Shown: positions 36,287 to 46,308, numbered from the stretch's first letter. The stretch: DNA of 64,000 nucleotides from Sphingobacteriales bacterium (GCA_016711285.1 JADJTG010000012.1:463773-527772), one strand, 5' to 3'. Translations and numbers: made by a program. The notes: a model not told the origin generated them from the sequence alone.

Positions 36287-38491
36287 ATGAAACATATCCT
36301 TTTTTATGGCTGTTTGTTGTTGAATTTTACTGCCGCCACAGCTCAACGCTTGGATTGGGCAAGCACTATTAATGATACAATACAGGTGTTTTCATCGCCG
36401 CGTTGTGCCGACCTCAACGGCGATGGTATCAAAGATGCAGTAATCGGGGCAGGACGCGAACCTACCGTAATAAGCCCCAAGCCCAATTTGCAGCTCGAAT
36501 TTCACAACAATAGCGGCATCATTGCGCTTGACGGCAGCAATGGAGCGGTGCTTTGGACAGTAATTACCAATAATCAAATGTACGGCTCGCCCATATTTGA
36601 AGATATTACCGGCGACAACAAACCCGAAGTATTTATCGGAGGGCGTAGTGGCAATTTTTTGTGTATCAACGGCGCAACGGGGCAGGTGCTGTGGAATTTT
36701 TTAGATACTTTGGATACTGATTATTCTGCAAAAAAAGGGTGGTATAATTTTTTTAATCCTCAGCTGATTGATGATGTGGACGGCGACGGCAAACGAGATT
36801 TGCTCACTGCCAACGGCGGCGACCACTATGCTGCTATTTTCGACAACAACCGACCGCCGGCGGTGGTGTGCGTGTTCAGCAGCAGCAACGGCTCTTTGTT
36901 GGCACGCGATACCGTACCCGACCTGCACGAAAGCTATATGTCGCCTTTGGTGGCAGATTTGGGCAACGACGGCATCGCCGATATTATTTTCGGTACAGGC
37001 GGCGAAAGTTTTGGCGGCTCGCTGTGGCGCGTACCTTTGCCCGATTTGCTCAACAACGACATTTCAAATGCCATACCCCTGATAACCCGCCCCGACAAAG
37101 GTTTTATTGCGCCGCCTTTGCTGGCAGATATGAACAACGATAATATCGCCGACATTGTAGTAAACAGCTACGATGCCCACACCTATATTATCAATGGAGC
37201 GAATAATCAGATTATTTGGGAAAAAACAGTGGCAGGAGCAGAAACCAATGCGCCGCCGGCTATCGGGCATTTTAACAACGACAATATTCCCGACATATTT
37301 ATCAATGTGGGTATTGGTTTAGCTCCGACTTTTCTTTCATTCAGACAGTTGGTGTATAACGGCAGCAATGGCAATATAGAATGGCAATCTGAAGAAGGGG
37401 CTTTTCAGTTCAATGCACCACTCTGCTTTGATGCTGATGCAGACGGAATAGACGAAGTGCTTTGGTGTACGAATTTGGCTTCGCAAAACGGTATTTTTTC
37501 GCATCGCGTGGAGTTGCTGGATTTTAATGATAATACCAAAACCACCCTCGCCGAAGGCGGCGGCGCGAATATTGTTTCTACACCCTGGATAGGCGATATG
37601 AACGATGATAAATTATTGGATATGTTGTTTATTTATAACCCCGACAGCACCACATTTGTATTACCCAAAGGAATGACAATGGAAAAATACAGTTTAAATT
37701 TGCTCCATACACACGCCGTACCGCTGAACGAGTATATGGGCTATCAGGGAAAAGGAGCTTTAGCTGCCGTTGATAATTGCTTGTTGGATATGGACGTACA
37801 AATAAAAAACATCGCTTGCGAAGGTGTAAAAGGCGGTATTGCCGCTTCGTGGCAGAACAACGCCAATGCTCCTTACAGCATTGTGTGGGATTATCAGGTA
37901 TATAGTCCTCTGAACAGTAATAATTTTATCCGTCAGAATTTAGAAACAGGTACTTATCGGTTGGCAGTGTACGATAATCAAGGCTGTGCCGCCGTAGAAA
38001 CGATTGTTATTAAAAATGAAGCTATTACCGCCACTTGGACACAAAGTGATGCCGACACTTATCAAATTTATATCACTGGTGGAGCAGCACCTTACAAGGT
38101 ATATATCAACGAAAACCTCCATACCGCACAAGCGGCGGGCGGCACAGAGCCAATTATTGCAGATATGAGCGAAACCCTTTGGAATTTGATGGTAGAAGAC
38201 AGCAACGGCTGCTCTTTTGAAACTTCGGTGAGCGGCGAAATGGATATACAAACAACAGCAGCATATCAACTACAAGCCACCGCCACTGCCGAATATTGCC
38301 TCAGTTGGGAGCAAAATAAAAATGCAAGGCTGCAAATTTTTGACCTGCAAGGAAAATTATTACATTCTTATAATGCCGAAGGCAATCGTGTTCAGTTGTC
38401 GTTGAACGAATATGTGTCGGGTATGTATATTATACAATTAAAGGAAAACGGCACTAACAAAACTCTATTTTCGCGTACCTTGATACGATAA
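36287..38491 (+). CDS. Secreted FG-GAP (VCBS-type) repeat protein with T9SS type A tail
   Basis: 734 residues from the ATG at 36287 (frame opens at 36209). Signal peptide MKHILFYGCLLLNFTAATAQ, then eight calcium-binding FG-GAP blades with the DxNxDGxxD pattern: DLNGDGIKDAVIG, DITGDNKPEVFIGG, DVDGDGKRDLLTANG, DLGNDGIADIIFG, DMNNDNIADIVVN, HFNNDNIPDIFIN, DADADGIDEVLW and DMNDDKLLDMLF. This suggests an integrin-like beta-propeller. A short Ig-like region and a type A sorting domain (ARLQIFDLQGKLLHSYNAEG ... VSGMYIIQLKENG) follow. Likely surface or secreted; ligand unknown. Confidence 0.85.
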   Translation: MKHILFYGCLLLNFTAATAQRLDWASTINDTIQVFSSPRCADLNGDGIKDAVIGAGREPTVISPKPNLQLEFHNNSGIIALDGSNGAVLWTVITNNQMYGSPIFEDITGDNKPEVFIGGRSGNFLCINGATGQVLWNFLDTLDTDYSAKKGWYNFFNPQLIDDVDGDGKRDLLTANGGDHYAAIFDNNRPPAVVCVFSSSNGSLLARDTVPDLHESYMSPLVADLGNDGIADIIFGTGGESFGGSLWRVPLPDLLNNDISNAIPLITRPDKGFIAPPLLADMNNDNIADIVVNSYDAHTYIINGANNQIIWEKTVAGAETNAPPAIGHFNNDNIPDIFINVGIGLAPTFLSFRQLVYNGSNGNIEWQSEEGAFQFNAPLCFDADADGIDEVLWCTNLASQNGIFSHRVELLDFNDNTKTTLAEGGGANIVSTPWIGDMNDDKLLDMLFIYNPDSTTFVLPKGMTMEKYSLNLLHTHAVPLNEYMGYQGKGALAAVDNCLLDMDVQIKNIACEGVKGGIAASWQNNANAPYSIVWDYQVYSPLNSNNFIRQNLETGTYRLAVYDNQGCAAVETIVIKNEAITATWTQSDADTYQIYITGGAAPYKVYINENLHTAQAAGGTEPIIADMSETLWNLMVEDSNGCSFETSVSGEMDIQTTAAYQLQATATAEYCLSWEQNKNARLQIFDLQGKLLHSYNAEGNRVQLSLNEYVSGMYIIQLKENGTNKTLFSRTLIR

Positions 38492-38521
38492 TAGCAAAGA
38501 AAATGATAGCTGAGTTGAGTT

Positions 38522-38562
38522 AAAAAAGCGTGGTTGTTTTTGCTAAACAACCACGCTTTTTT
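38522..38562. terminator. Bidirectional rho-independent terminator
   Basis: An 18-bp perfect stem (AAAAAAGCGTGGTTGTTT at 38522-38539 and its complement at 38545-38562) with loop TTGCT. It lies between the FG-GAP gene and the convergent amidohydrolase gene. Confidence 0.88.
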
Positions 38563-38566
38563 ATTT

Positions 38567-39586
38567 TTATAAAAATCTATCTTTATTCAATCCTAACCAT
38601 TCCAAAGCAGCACCGTGCAACAAAAGTTCTTTGGTATGATCGCTGTACGGCATATTCTCTATGATTTTGCCCGGCTCATGTTCGCCGAGCGGAAAAGGAT
38701 AATCGCTGCCCAGAGCGATGCGGTCAGCTCCCATCAAATCTATCAAATAATCCAAAATGCGCCCATCAAGCACTAAGGAATCTATATAAAACTTACCCAA
38801 ATGCGAGCGCGGCGACTTTTTTGTATCGATGGCACACAAATCGGGGCGCACCTGAAAACCGTGCTCAATACGGGCAATAGTGGCAGGAAAAGAGCCGCCG
38901 CCGTGTGCAAAAGCAACGCGCAGGTTGGGCAACTTCTCAAAAATACCCCCAAAAATCATAGAGCATATAGCGCGGCACGTTTCGGCAGGCATACCGACCA
39001 GCCAGGGCAGCCAGTATTTTTGTATTTTTTCTTCGCCCAACATTTCCCAGGGGTGCACAAATAAAGGCACGCCCATACGCTCTGCTGCTTCAAAAAACGG
39101 AAACAATTCAGCCTCCGACAAATTCCAGTCGTTTACATGCGAGCCTATCTCTATTCCCTGCAAGCCCAATTCTTTCATACAACGCTCCATTTCACCGATG
39201 GCAAGTTGTGGGTCTTGCAAAGGCACTGTTCCCAAACCGACAAAACGCTTGGGGTGGCGTTGGCAGCACTCGGCGATGTGGTCGTTGAAGTAGCGCGAGG
39301 TTTCCAGCGCGTGTTCGGCTTTTGCCCAATAATAAAATAACACCGGAATTGTAGAAAGCACTTGTACATGTACGCCGTGATGGTCGCAATCGTGAATACG
39401 CGTTACCGGATCCCAACAATTGCTTTCTACTTCTCTGAAAAACTTATCGCCCACCATCATACGAGCACAACAAGGTTTGTGGTGCTGTAAAGATATAAAC
39501 TTGCCATATTCCCATTTTTTGGTCCAATCCGGCATGTGCTCCGGCATAATGTGCGTATGTATATCTACTTTAAAAAAGGGTGGCAT
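38567..39586 (-). CDS. ACMSD-like amidohydrolase
   Basis: 339 residues, amidohydrolase fold. Metal-binding features of the aminocarboxymuconate-semialdehyde decarboxylase (ACMSD) group are visible: VDIHTHIMPEH at the N terminus, GVPLFVHPWEM with the central His, VAFAHGGGSFPATIARIEHG, and the final DRIALGSDYPFPLGE with the metal-site Asp. ACMSD removes CO2 from the kynurenine or 2-nitrobenzoate intermediate; no other kynurenine genes are present here, so the substrate is uncertain among related decarboxylases. Gene intact; stands alone. Confidence 0.82.
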   Translation of the reverse strand: MPPFFKVDIHTHIMPEHMPDWTKKWEYGKFISLQHHKPCCARMMVGDKFFREVESNCWDPVTRIHDCDHHGVHVQVLSTIPVLFYYWAKAEHALETSRYFNDHIAECCQRHPKRFVGLGTVPLQDPQLAIGEMERCMKELGLQGIEIGSHVNDWNLSEAELFPFFEAAERMGVPLFVHPWEMLGEEKIQKYWLPWLVGMPAETCRAICSMIFGGIFEKLPNLRVAFAHGGGSFPATIARIEHGFQVRPDLCAIDTKKSPRSHLGKFYIDSLVLDGRILDYLIDLMGADRIALGSDYPFPLGEHEPGKIIENMPYSDHTKELLLHGAALEWLGLNKDRFL

Positions 39587-39733
39587 ATAAAAAAAATAAT
39601 ACTAAAGCCGTAAAGATAGAATTTTTTGTTTTATAGTTAAACTCAAAAAAAGCAAGAGATGTCTTATCCAAATTATAAATAATGGCAAAAAAAACCTTCA
39701 GTTTTTAGATATTTATATCTGCATAAAAATTCC

Positions 39734-39741
39734 TAATTTTG
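39734..39741 (+). promoter_or_regulatory. Candidate -7 box
   Basis: TAATTTTG, an exact TAnnTTTG match 30 bases before the ATG at 39772. If used, it means the upstream extension of the frame (39739) is not translated. Confidence 0.45.
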
Positions 39742-39771
39742 ACTCGTCTTAAAACAAATTTTAAAAAAAAA

Positions 39772-40566
39772 ATGAATTATTCTAATTTTTCAAAAACATT
39801 TATAGTAGCGGTAGCGGCATTTCTTATGTTTTATAATGCCAATGCTCAAAACACAAGCACTGCTACTACGCCCAAAGCAACAAATACTACCAAAGCAGCA
39901 AAAGAAAAAAAACCGACTACCGCAAAAGCCGCTGCTGATACAAAAGTAACAGATACAAAAGCTACTGCTACTGACACCAAAACAGCTACTTCTGCAAAAT
40001 CTGCTAATGGCAAAAAAACTGCCGCCACTCCAAAAAAATCAGGACAAGGAGCTAAAAAGCAGACTAAAGAAACTGCCGAAGTTGTAGAAACTACACCTGA
40101 CCAAAGAGCTACAAAAGAAGCAGATTTTCTCAAAAATTCTTTGGACTTATCAAAGAAAAAAGACAAAAAAGTAAGAAAAGCATTGTTGGAGTATGAAGAA
40201 GAGGTAGAAAAAATGAAAACCCTGCGTTTTGCCTCCAAAGAAGATGCCGATAAAAGAAAAGCAGAAATAGCAGCCACACGCAGCAAAGCAATGAAAGATA
40301 TTTTATCGGACGAACAATATACCAATTGGGAAAAACTGAGCAAACCTAAAAAATTGGCGGAAGATGCCGCTAAATCAAAGCAAAAAGCAGCCAAAACCCA
40401 GCAACAAAAAATAAAAAAAGGTACTAACCCGAAAAAAGCAAATCAAGCACAGGCAAAAAAAGGAAAGGGGCAGGGAAAAGGAAAACAACAGGGACAGCAG
40501 CAAAAAAACAAAGGAAAACGCCAACAACAAGGCAGAAAAAATAATCAACAAAAAATTAATAAATAA
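39772..40566 (+). CDS. Exported Lys/Ala/Gln-rich basic protein with Spy-like core
   Basis: 264 residues from the ATG at 39772. Signal peptide (FIVAVAAFLMFYNANAQ), then a Thr/Ala/Lys-rich low-complexity region (res about 25-110), a helical core of about 80 residues (RATKEADFLKNSLDLSKKKD ... MKDILSDEQYTNWEKL, similar to periplasmic LTxxQ/Spy-like proteins), and a Lys/Gln/Gly-rich tail (GKGQGKGKQQGQQQKNKGKR). The charge is strongly positive. It may bind nucleic acid, polysaccharide or unfolded proteins outside the cytoplasm. No firm family; the role is inferred. A terminator follows the stop. Confidence 0.7.
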   Translation: MNYSNFSKTFIVAVAAFLMFYNANAQNTSTATTPKATNTTKAAKEKKPTTAKAAADTKVTDTKATATDTKTATSAKSANGKKTAATPKKSGQGAKKQTKETAEVVETTPDQRATKEADFLKNSLDLSKKKDKKVRKALLEYEEEVEKMKTLRFASKEDADKRKAEIAATRSKAMKDILSDEQYTNWEKLSKPKKLAEDAAKSKQKAAKTQQQKIKKGTNPKKANQAQAKKGKGQGKGKQQGQQQKNKGKRQQQGRKNNQQKINK

Positions 40567-40592
40567 TATTGGTTTTTTAGAAAATTATTAAT

Positions 40593-40630
40593 AAAAAGCG
40601 GCAAGTCAAAGAACTGACTTGCCGCTTTTT
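40593..40630. terminator. Rho-independent terminator
   Basis: A 16-bp stem (AAAAAGCGGCAAGTCA at 40593-40608 and its complement at 40615-40630) with a 6-base loop. It serves the basic protein gene and, on the minus strand, the metalloprotease gene. Confidence 0.88.
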
Positions 40631-40662
40631 ATTTTAGGTAAAATATTAAGTGTATTGCTTAC

Positions 40663-43600
40663 TTAATGTTGAATAACCAACTTATGCACTTGATAATTAC
40701 CCGAAGCATCGGTGATGCGCACCAAGTACAAACCCGCCGCCAAATCGCGTACATCTAACGACACATTTGCATTGCCGTTGCCATTCCATACTTGTTGCAA
40801 CATTTTGCCCTGTACGTCCCACAAAGTAATATTTATTTGCTGCTGATCATTGCCTAACCATTGAATATTCACCTGCGAAGCTGCCGGATTTGGCAACAAT
40901 GATAATCTGCCGCGCAATGATTGTGTTGTTCCGGCTATGGCATCTTCAGTTTTTGCCATCGCCACAGACGGTTTTGCCGTGCAACCTTGTATCATCGCCG
41001 TATAATCGCAGCCCGATTCAGCTAAGAAAGAAGGTAACATATCCACATAAGTAGCGGCACTGTATGTAACTGTAGCACCACTCAACACATTATTGGTGGC
41101 TGAAATATAATCTAAAGACTCGCGTAAAATAGTGCCACTCGCAGATGTATAATCAGGCGTAGCAATATTTACGGCACTTTCGCATACCACAGGAGCAGTA
41201 ATAGTAATGCTGTAATCTTCTATTTCGCCGTATTGTGCACTTGTACAAGAGGGCAGGTTATTTTGATAATATGCCATCTTGATACGCATACGGGTTGTTT
41301 TTGGTGTTACATTCGTAGGAACAGTATAAGTACCGGTCACAGGATTAGCAGTAGCAGTAGTAGAAGTAAAAACAGCTTCACCTGTATCCACAAAATCTCC
41401 GTCACCATTCCAATCCACCGAAATACGCCAGTATTCATTATAAGTTTGCCCTGTAAAACCCGGAGTTAAAGTATAGCTGACCGTTTGCCCTTGCTCTACA
41501 TTTGCAACGAAGTTAGTAAAATCTGCATAACCGCCATTATTTCCTGAATCATTTGTCAAATCTGAAAATACGATGCTTTGGATATACTCATCTTGTGTAT
41601 TTCCGGTAACACTGCAATAAGTAACAGGTGGTGTGTCTTGGGTAGTAAAGCTAAATACCGCAGATGTTGCTTGCCCGCAGTCATTCACCGCCGTCACACG
41701 CCAATAATAAGTAGTGAGCACAGAAAGTCCGGTAGCGGTATAGCTTGTGGCTGTTATTCCGCTTTGATTCACTATAATATTGCTAAAAGCAGCATCGGTG
41801 GCTACTTGCACGGTATAGGAGGTGGCATTGCTTACAGCTGTCCAACTCAAAGGTGCATTGGTAGAAACAGCCGTTGCGCCATCGGTGGGGCTGCTCAGAG
41901 TTGTGGCAGTCGGTGATGCCGCTACCACCAAAGTTACGGTGGCGGTGCGCGTCAATGCACCTGAAGTTCCGGTAATGGTAATGGTATAAGAACCCGCAGC
42001 AGTAGCATTAGATACTGTAAGCGTTAAAACAGAACTGCTGCTGCTGGAAGCCGGAGAAAAAGAAGCTGTTGTTCCGCTCGGTACGCCGGTGGCACTGAAT
42101 GTAACATTACTTGAAAAACCACCCACAGCACTTACAGCAACTGTATAGCTGGCAGTACCACTGTTACAAACAGTTTGTGAAGTAGGGGTAGCACTCAAAG
42201 AAAAATCAGGTCCGGTGGGAGCTGTAATCGTAAAGTCGGTATTGGATATATCAAAGAAGATATTAGATGAACAGCGCACAATCACCCGACAAGTAGTAGA
42301 TGGATTATTGGGTACTATTATATCTTGTGAGCCGTCATTGGCTACATTTGTAGCAAGGGTGATGGGATATGTCAAACCGCCATCGGTAGAAAGCAAAATA
42401 TCTACATTAGCACAGCTAACTGGTGCAGCCGCTGTTCCTGCCACGTCCCAAGTTACAGTTTGAGTAGTACCCACTGTCCAAGATAAGGCTGTATTAGGAG
42501 CTGTTACCAAAAATGGACCGGCAGTACCATTCACAGTAAGCACCATATCATCTTCTTCGGTGCAGCCCAATCCATCGTGATTATCGCGTATAGTTACACG
42601 AAAATTCATTGTTCTTGCCACAGAAGGCAATACTTCCCAAGTGGGTGTTACATTATTCAATAAATCCGTTAAATTTGGAAAATAGCGCATAGGCGCGGCG
42701 GTGGGGTCTAAGCTGCGGAAGGCCGGTCCTGTTGTACTTGTAGAAACCGGCGGCATAGTTGCGGCTCCGGTATTCATTTGTTCCCAACAATAAGTGATAG
42801 CATCGCCATCACCATCAGAACCCACCGCAGTAAGTACAAAAGGAGTGGATTTTGGAATAACATAATCACTACCTGCATTTACGGTAGGTGCAGCATTACC
42901 ATTGGAGGATACAATTGGACAAGTACCCGCATCACCATTTGCCATGGCATTGGCTATTTCTTGCAAGCTGATGGCGTGATAATAATCATCACTATTAGAC
43001 TGAACATTAGGGTCGCAAATACCCGCATAACCCATGATAGTAGAGGCACTACCCGGCTCCATATTAGTGGTGCTCACCGAGTTGCAGTTGTTATTTTGCG
43101 TATGATTTGCTCCGAACTGATGCCCCATTTCGTGGGCTACATAATCAATATCAAAAGCATCGCCTACCGGAGAACCACTACCCGTAACACCTCCGGCTTT
43201 GATATTGGAACAAGGAGAATCCAAATAGGCAACACCGCCGCCGCCTGTGCTGAAAACGTGCCCAATATCGTAGTTGGCACTACCAATCACACCATCGCAA
43301 GTAGTTTGATTTTCTCCCAACATAGCACTTCCGTTGCCATTCGTGTAAGGGTCAGTAGAAGAATTAAGGTAAATAATACTTGTATTATTGGAAACCAGCA
43401 CACAAGTTAGTCCCAAATCTTGTTCATATACACCATTAACACGATTGAGCGAGGTATTCATCGCTGCCAAAGCACCTGCGGTAGTACCACCGTGAAAAGC
43501 AGCATACTCTCCGGTACAAGCTAAAGCCAAACGAAAAGTACGCAACTGACAATCACCTGCTTTGGTATCAATGGCAGTGCTATTCCAATCGGGTTCTACC

Positions 43601-44175
43601 TCTAATTGATTATGGATTGAAGGGTCAAATCCACATTCAAAATCATTACCGCCCCATTTTTGCGTATGGTCTTTGCGATAATATACAATATAATTATCGG
43701 TATCGTTGCTTTGATAAGGATCAATTAAAAAACTTTTGTAATCGGCAGTACGTACCATGGCATGAAAACCCTGTGGCGTTACATCTAATTTCAATCGTGC
43801 GTGAGGGTCGCTGATTCCCCAACCGGAGTAGGTTCTGATTTGAGGAAATTGTGCCGCTAAGTCATCGGGCATCACGGGCGATTCCACCACTTTAAATTCT
43901 CCTACTGAGCCATCAGGCAAAGGCAGACGGAGTGTGACAGCCAGTTGTTCGTAATTTTCAGAAAAGCGCAATGGAGCTCCATTTAAAGCCTTTCGCATTG
44001 CTGTTACATCTAATTTCAGCACACGATAAGCATCTGGCACAATATAGCGCGTGCCGACACTTTTAATCTGTGCTTCATCTTTTACAGGCGACCACATTGC
44101 GGGGTCATTTGTTTGGGCATGCAGCATCACTACTACAAAAAGTGTAGCAAGCCAATAAATACTTTTTTTAAGCAT
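40663..44175 (-). CDS. Secreted reprolysin-like zinc metalloprotease with Ig, Fn3, GEVED and T9SS type A domains
   Basis: 1,170 residues. Signal peptide and a propeptide of about 200 residues precede an M12B-like protease domain with zinc ligands His348, His352, His358 in HEMGHQFGANH and a Met-turn STIMGYAGIC. Downstream are Ig-like repeats, an immunoglobulin-like VSYTVAVSAVGGFSSNVT-type sheet, an Fn3 domain (YTATGLSVLTTYYWRVTAV), a GEVED domain (YWRISVDWNGDGDF ... RIKMAYYQNN) and a type A sorting tail (LLPNPAASQVNIQWLG ... VRITDASGNYQVHKL). It should be exported by T9SS to digest external protein. The gene is intact. A TATATTTG-type box lies upstream (44230-44237). Confidence 0.9.
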   Translation of the reverse strand: MLKKSIYWLATLFVVVMLHAQTNDPAMWSPVKDEAQIKSVGTRYIVPDAYRVLKLDVTAMRKALNGAPLRFSENYEQLAVTLRLPLPDGSVGEFKVVESPVMPDDLAAQFPQIRTYSGWGISDPHARLKLDVTPQGFHAMVRTADYKSFLIDPYQSNDTDNYIVYYRKDHTQKWGGNDFECGFDPSIHNQLEVEPDWNSTAIDTKAGDCQLRTFRLALACTGEYAAFHGGTTAGALAAMNTSLNRVNGVYEQDLGLTCVLVSNNTSIIYLNSSTDPYTNGNGSAMLGENQTTCDGVIGSANYDIGHVFSTGGGGVAYLDSPCSNIKAGGVTGSGSPVGDAFDIDYVAHEMGHQFGANHTQNNNCNSVSTTNMEPGSASTIMGYAGICDPNVQSNSDDYYHAISLQEIANAMANGDAGTCPIVSSNGNAAPTVNAGSDYVIPKSTPFVLTAVGSDGDGDAITYCWEQMNTGAATMPPVSTSTTGPAFRSLDPTAAPMRYFPNLTDLLNNVTPTWEVLPSVARTMNFRVTIRDNHDGLGCTEEDDMVLTVNGTAGPFLVTAPNTALSWTVGTTQTVTWDVAGTAAAPVSCANVDILLSTDGGLTYPITLATNVANDGSQDIIVPNNPSTTCRVIVRCSSNIFFDISNTDFTITAPTGPDFSLSATPTSQTVCNSGTASYTVAVSAVGGFSSNVTFSATGVPSGTTASFSPASSSSSSVLTLTVSNATAAGSYTITITGTSGALTRTATVTLVVAASPTATTLSSPTDGATAVSTNAPLSWTAVSNATSYTVQVATDAAFSNIIVNQSGITATSYTATGLSVLTTYYWRVTAVNDCGQATSAVFSFTTQDTPPVTYCSVTGNTQDEYIQSIVFSDLTNDSGNNGGYADFTNFVANVEQGQTVSYTLTPGFTGQTYNEYWRISVDWNGDGDFVDTGEAVFTSTTATANPVTGTYTVPTNVTPKTTRMRIKMAYYQNNLPSCTSAQYGEIEDYSITITAPVVCESAVNIATPDYTSASGTILRESLDYISATNNVLSGATVTYSAATYVDMLPSFLAESGCDYTAMIQGCTAKPSVAMAKTEDAIAGTTQSLRGRLSLLPNPAASQVNIQWLGNDQQQINITLWDVQGKMLQQVWNGNGNANVSLDVRDLAAGLYLVRITDASGNYQVHKLVIQH

Positions 44176-44229
44176 GACTAATGTTTATGGATAAAAGAGA
44201 AAATAATTTTTTATTGAAAATAAACGTGC

Positions 44230-44237
44230 CAAATATA
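44230..44237 (-). promoter_or_regulatory. Candidate -7 box of the metalloprotease gene
   Basis: Reads TATATTTG on the minus strand, an exact TAnnTTTG match about 55 bases before the ATG at 44175. The -33 element is not clear. Confidence 0.45.
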
Positions 44238-44384
44238 GCACTTATAAAACATTTATTAAAAACAATGTAATTATTTTAAAGACAAAAACACCATAAAATA
44301 AAGGATATTCTATAGTATTTAACGCATATTGTATATTTTTAATAAGGTTATTTTTTTGTGTTACAATCACTTATGAAAAAGGTA

Positions 44385-45281
44385 TTAAAAAATAGCTGGA
44401 ACGCCTCTTTTCTGAAAAAAGCGCATTAACTCGCGGTGATAGGGATAGCGATGTTGGTCGGTAGATAGCAATAATAAATCTGTGCCGCTATTGCGAAAAA
44501 TTTGTTTGCATTGTTCCAACTGCTGTACATACTGCAAACTGTATCGGCGGCGCATTGTTTTGGAGGCGGTATCCATTAAAAAAGTTGCGCCGCTTTCGGC
44601 ATCGCGCAAAGGCAATAATCCCACTGTGGGCAGGTTTTCGTCGCGCGGGTCGCTCACTCTGATACCTATTAAATCGTGCTTACGGGCAGCTATACGAAGG
44701 TTTTTTTCATAGACGGGGGGGGCAATAAAATCCGACATCAAAAACACGATACTGCGCTTTTTTATGACATTGGAAAAATATCGCAATGCGCCGTCAATAT
44801 CGGTAGCCGCCGAGCGTGCTTCGTAGCCGAGCAATTCGCGGATAAGGTGCAAAATGTGGCTTCTACCTTTTTTGGGCGGAATAAATTTTTCAATCACATT
44901 GCTGAACAGCAGCAAACCCACTTTGTCGTTGTTGCGTGTTGCCGAAAATGCGAGTACTGCCGCAATTTCGGTCATTAAATCTTTTTTGGAGGCATATATT
45001 GTTCCAAAACCCGAAGAACGGCTCACATCTATCAACAGCATTACGGTTAATTCGCGCTCTTCTTCAAATACTTTGATGTAGGGAGTATGAAAACGTGCCG
45101 TTACATTCCAGTCAATGGCTCGCACATCATCGCCAAACTGATATTCGCGCACTTCGCTAAACGACATACCTCTTCCTTTGAACGCCGTATGATATTCGCC
45201 GGCGAATATATGATTGCTCAAGCCGCGCGTTTTAATTTCGAGGCGGCGCACCTTTTTCAAAATTTCTTCAAGCGACAACAT
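44385..45281 (-). CDS. DUF58 domain protein (MoxR-associated)
   Basis: 298 residues with the DUF58 hallmark FSEVREYQFGDDVRAIDWNV, which ends in a von Willebrand A-like MIDAS (LLIDVSRSSGFGT). It works with MoxR AAA+ ATPases in membrane-protein or envelope homeostasis. It lies 43 bases downstream of the moxR gene, in the same operon. The usual following genes batA and batB are absent here, while a BatD/DUF4381-like gene is 20 kb away. Confidence 0.88.
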   Translation of the reverse strand: MLSLEEILKKVRRLEIKTRGLSNHIFAGEYHTAFKGRGMSFSEVREYQFGDDVRAIDWNVTARFHTPYIKVFEEERELTVMLLIDVSRSSGFGTIYASKKDLMTEIAAVLAFSATRNNDKVGLLLFSNVIEKFIPPKKGRSHILHLIRELLGYEARSAATDIDGALRYFSNVIKKRSIVFLMSDFIAPPVYEKNLRIAARKHDLIGIRVSDPRDENLPTVGLLPLRDAESGATFLMDTASKTMRRRYSLQYVQQLEQCKQIFRNSGTDLLLLSTDQHRYPYHRELMRFFQKRGVPAIF

Positions 45282-45324
45282 CTATCTCTGCAACAAAAAA
45301 AATGGTAGGGCGGTGAATATTTTT

Positions 45325-46308
45325 TTAAGGAACTTCTACGTTGGCAATTATTTCGCCGATGATATGCTCAACGGTAATGTTTTCGGCTTCGGCTTCATAC
45401 GAAATACCAATACGATGCCGCAGCACATCGGGATATACATCGCGTACATCTTCGGGTATCACATAGGCGCGCTCTTGTAAAAATGCTCTCGATTTGGCTG
45501 CCAGTGCCGTATTGATGCTGGCACGCGGCGAACCGCCGTAGGTGATCAAGGGTGCGAGGTTGGCAAGGCGATATTTATCGGGCTGACGGGTTGCCGTCAC
45601 CAAATCCAGAATATAGCGTTCTATTTTTTCGTCCATATAAATTTGCCGCACCGCCTGCCGCGCCTGCAAAATGCTTTGCGTATCGGCTACAGGACTGATG
45701 GTCGGAAAAGTTTGCTGAACGTTGTGGCGCATAATGCGCAGTTCGTCTTCTTTTTGGGGATAATGAATAACAGCTTTGAGCAAAAAACGGTCTAACTGGG
45801 CTTCGGGCAGCGGATAAGTTCCTTCTTGCTCCAAAGGATTTTGAGTGGCGAGCACCAAAAAAGGTTTGGGAAGCAGGAAGGTTTCGTCGCCGATGCTCAC
45901 TTGTCGTTCTTGCATGGCTTCCAGCAGTGCGCTTTGTACCTTGGCAGGGGCGCGGTTGATTTCGTCAGCAAGTACAAAATTGGCAAAAACAGGTCCTTTG
46001 CGCACCGAAAAATTGTGTTCTTTTTGGTTGTAGAGCAACGTACCGATCAGGTCGGCGGGCAGGAGGTCGGGCGTAAATTGAATGCGGTGAAATTGGGCTT
46101 GCAGTGCTTTGGCGAGTGTGGTAATGGCGAGTGTTTTTGCCAAGCCGGGCACACCCTCTAACAGCAAATGCCCATCGGAAAGCAAAGCGAGCAGCAAACG
46201 GTCTATCATATATTCTTGCCCGATGATTACCTTAGAAAGCTCTTGGCGCAAGCGCACGGCAAAAGAACTTTCCTCTTGAATCAAGGCATTGAGTTGTTGC
46301 ATATCCAT
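45325..46308 (-). CDS. MoxR-type AAA+ ATPase
   Basis: 327 residues. Walker A LEGVPGLAKT, Walker B VLADEINRAP, sensor 1 LATQNPLEQEGTYPLPEAQL and sensor 2-type PRASINTALAA are visible. MoxR ATPases drive maturation of metal-containing or envelope complexes. First gene of the two-gene moxR-DUF58 operon; the ATG at 46308 gives MDMQQLNALIQEESSF, a normal start. Confidence 0.92.
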   Translation of the reverse strand: MDMQQLNALIQEESSFAVRLRQELSKVIIGQEYMIDRLLLALLSDGHLLLEGVPGLAKTLAITTLAKALQAQFHRIQFTPDLLPADLIGTLLYNQKEHNFSVRKGPVFANFVLADEINRAPAKVQSALLEAMQERQVSIGDETFLLPKPFLVLATQNPLEQEGTYPLPEAQLDRFLLKAVIHYPQKEDELRIMRHNVQQTFPTISPVADTQSILQARQAVRQIYMDEKIERYILDLVTATRQPDKYRLANLAPLITYGGSPRASINTALAAKSRAFLQERAYVIPEDVRDVYPDVLRHRIGISYEAEAENITVEHIIGEIIANVEVP

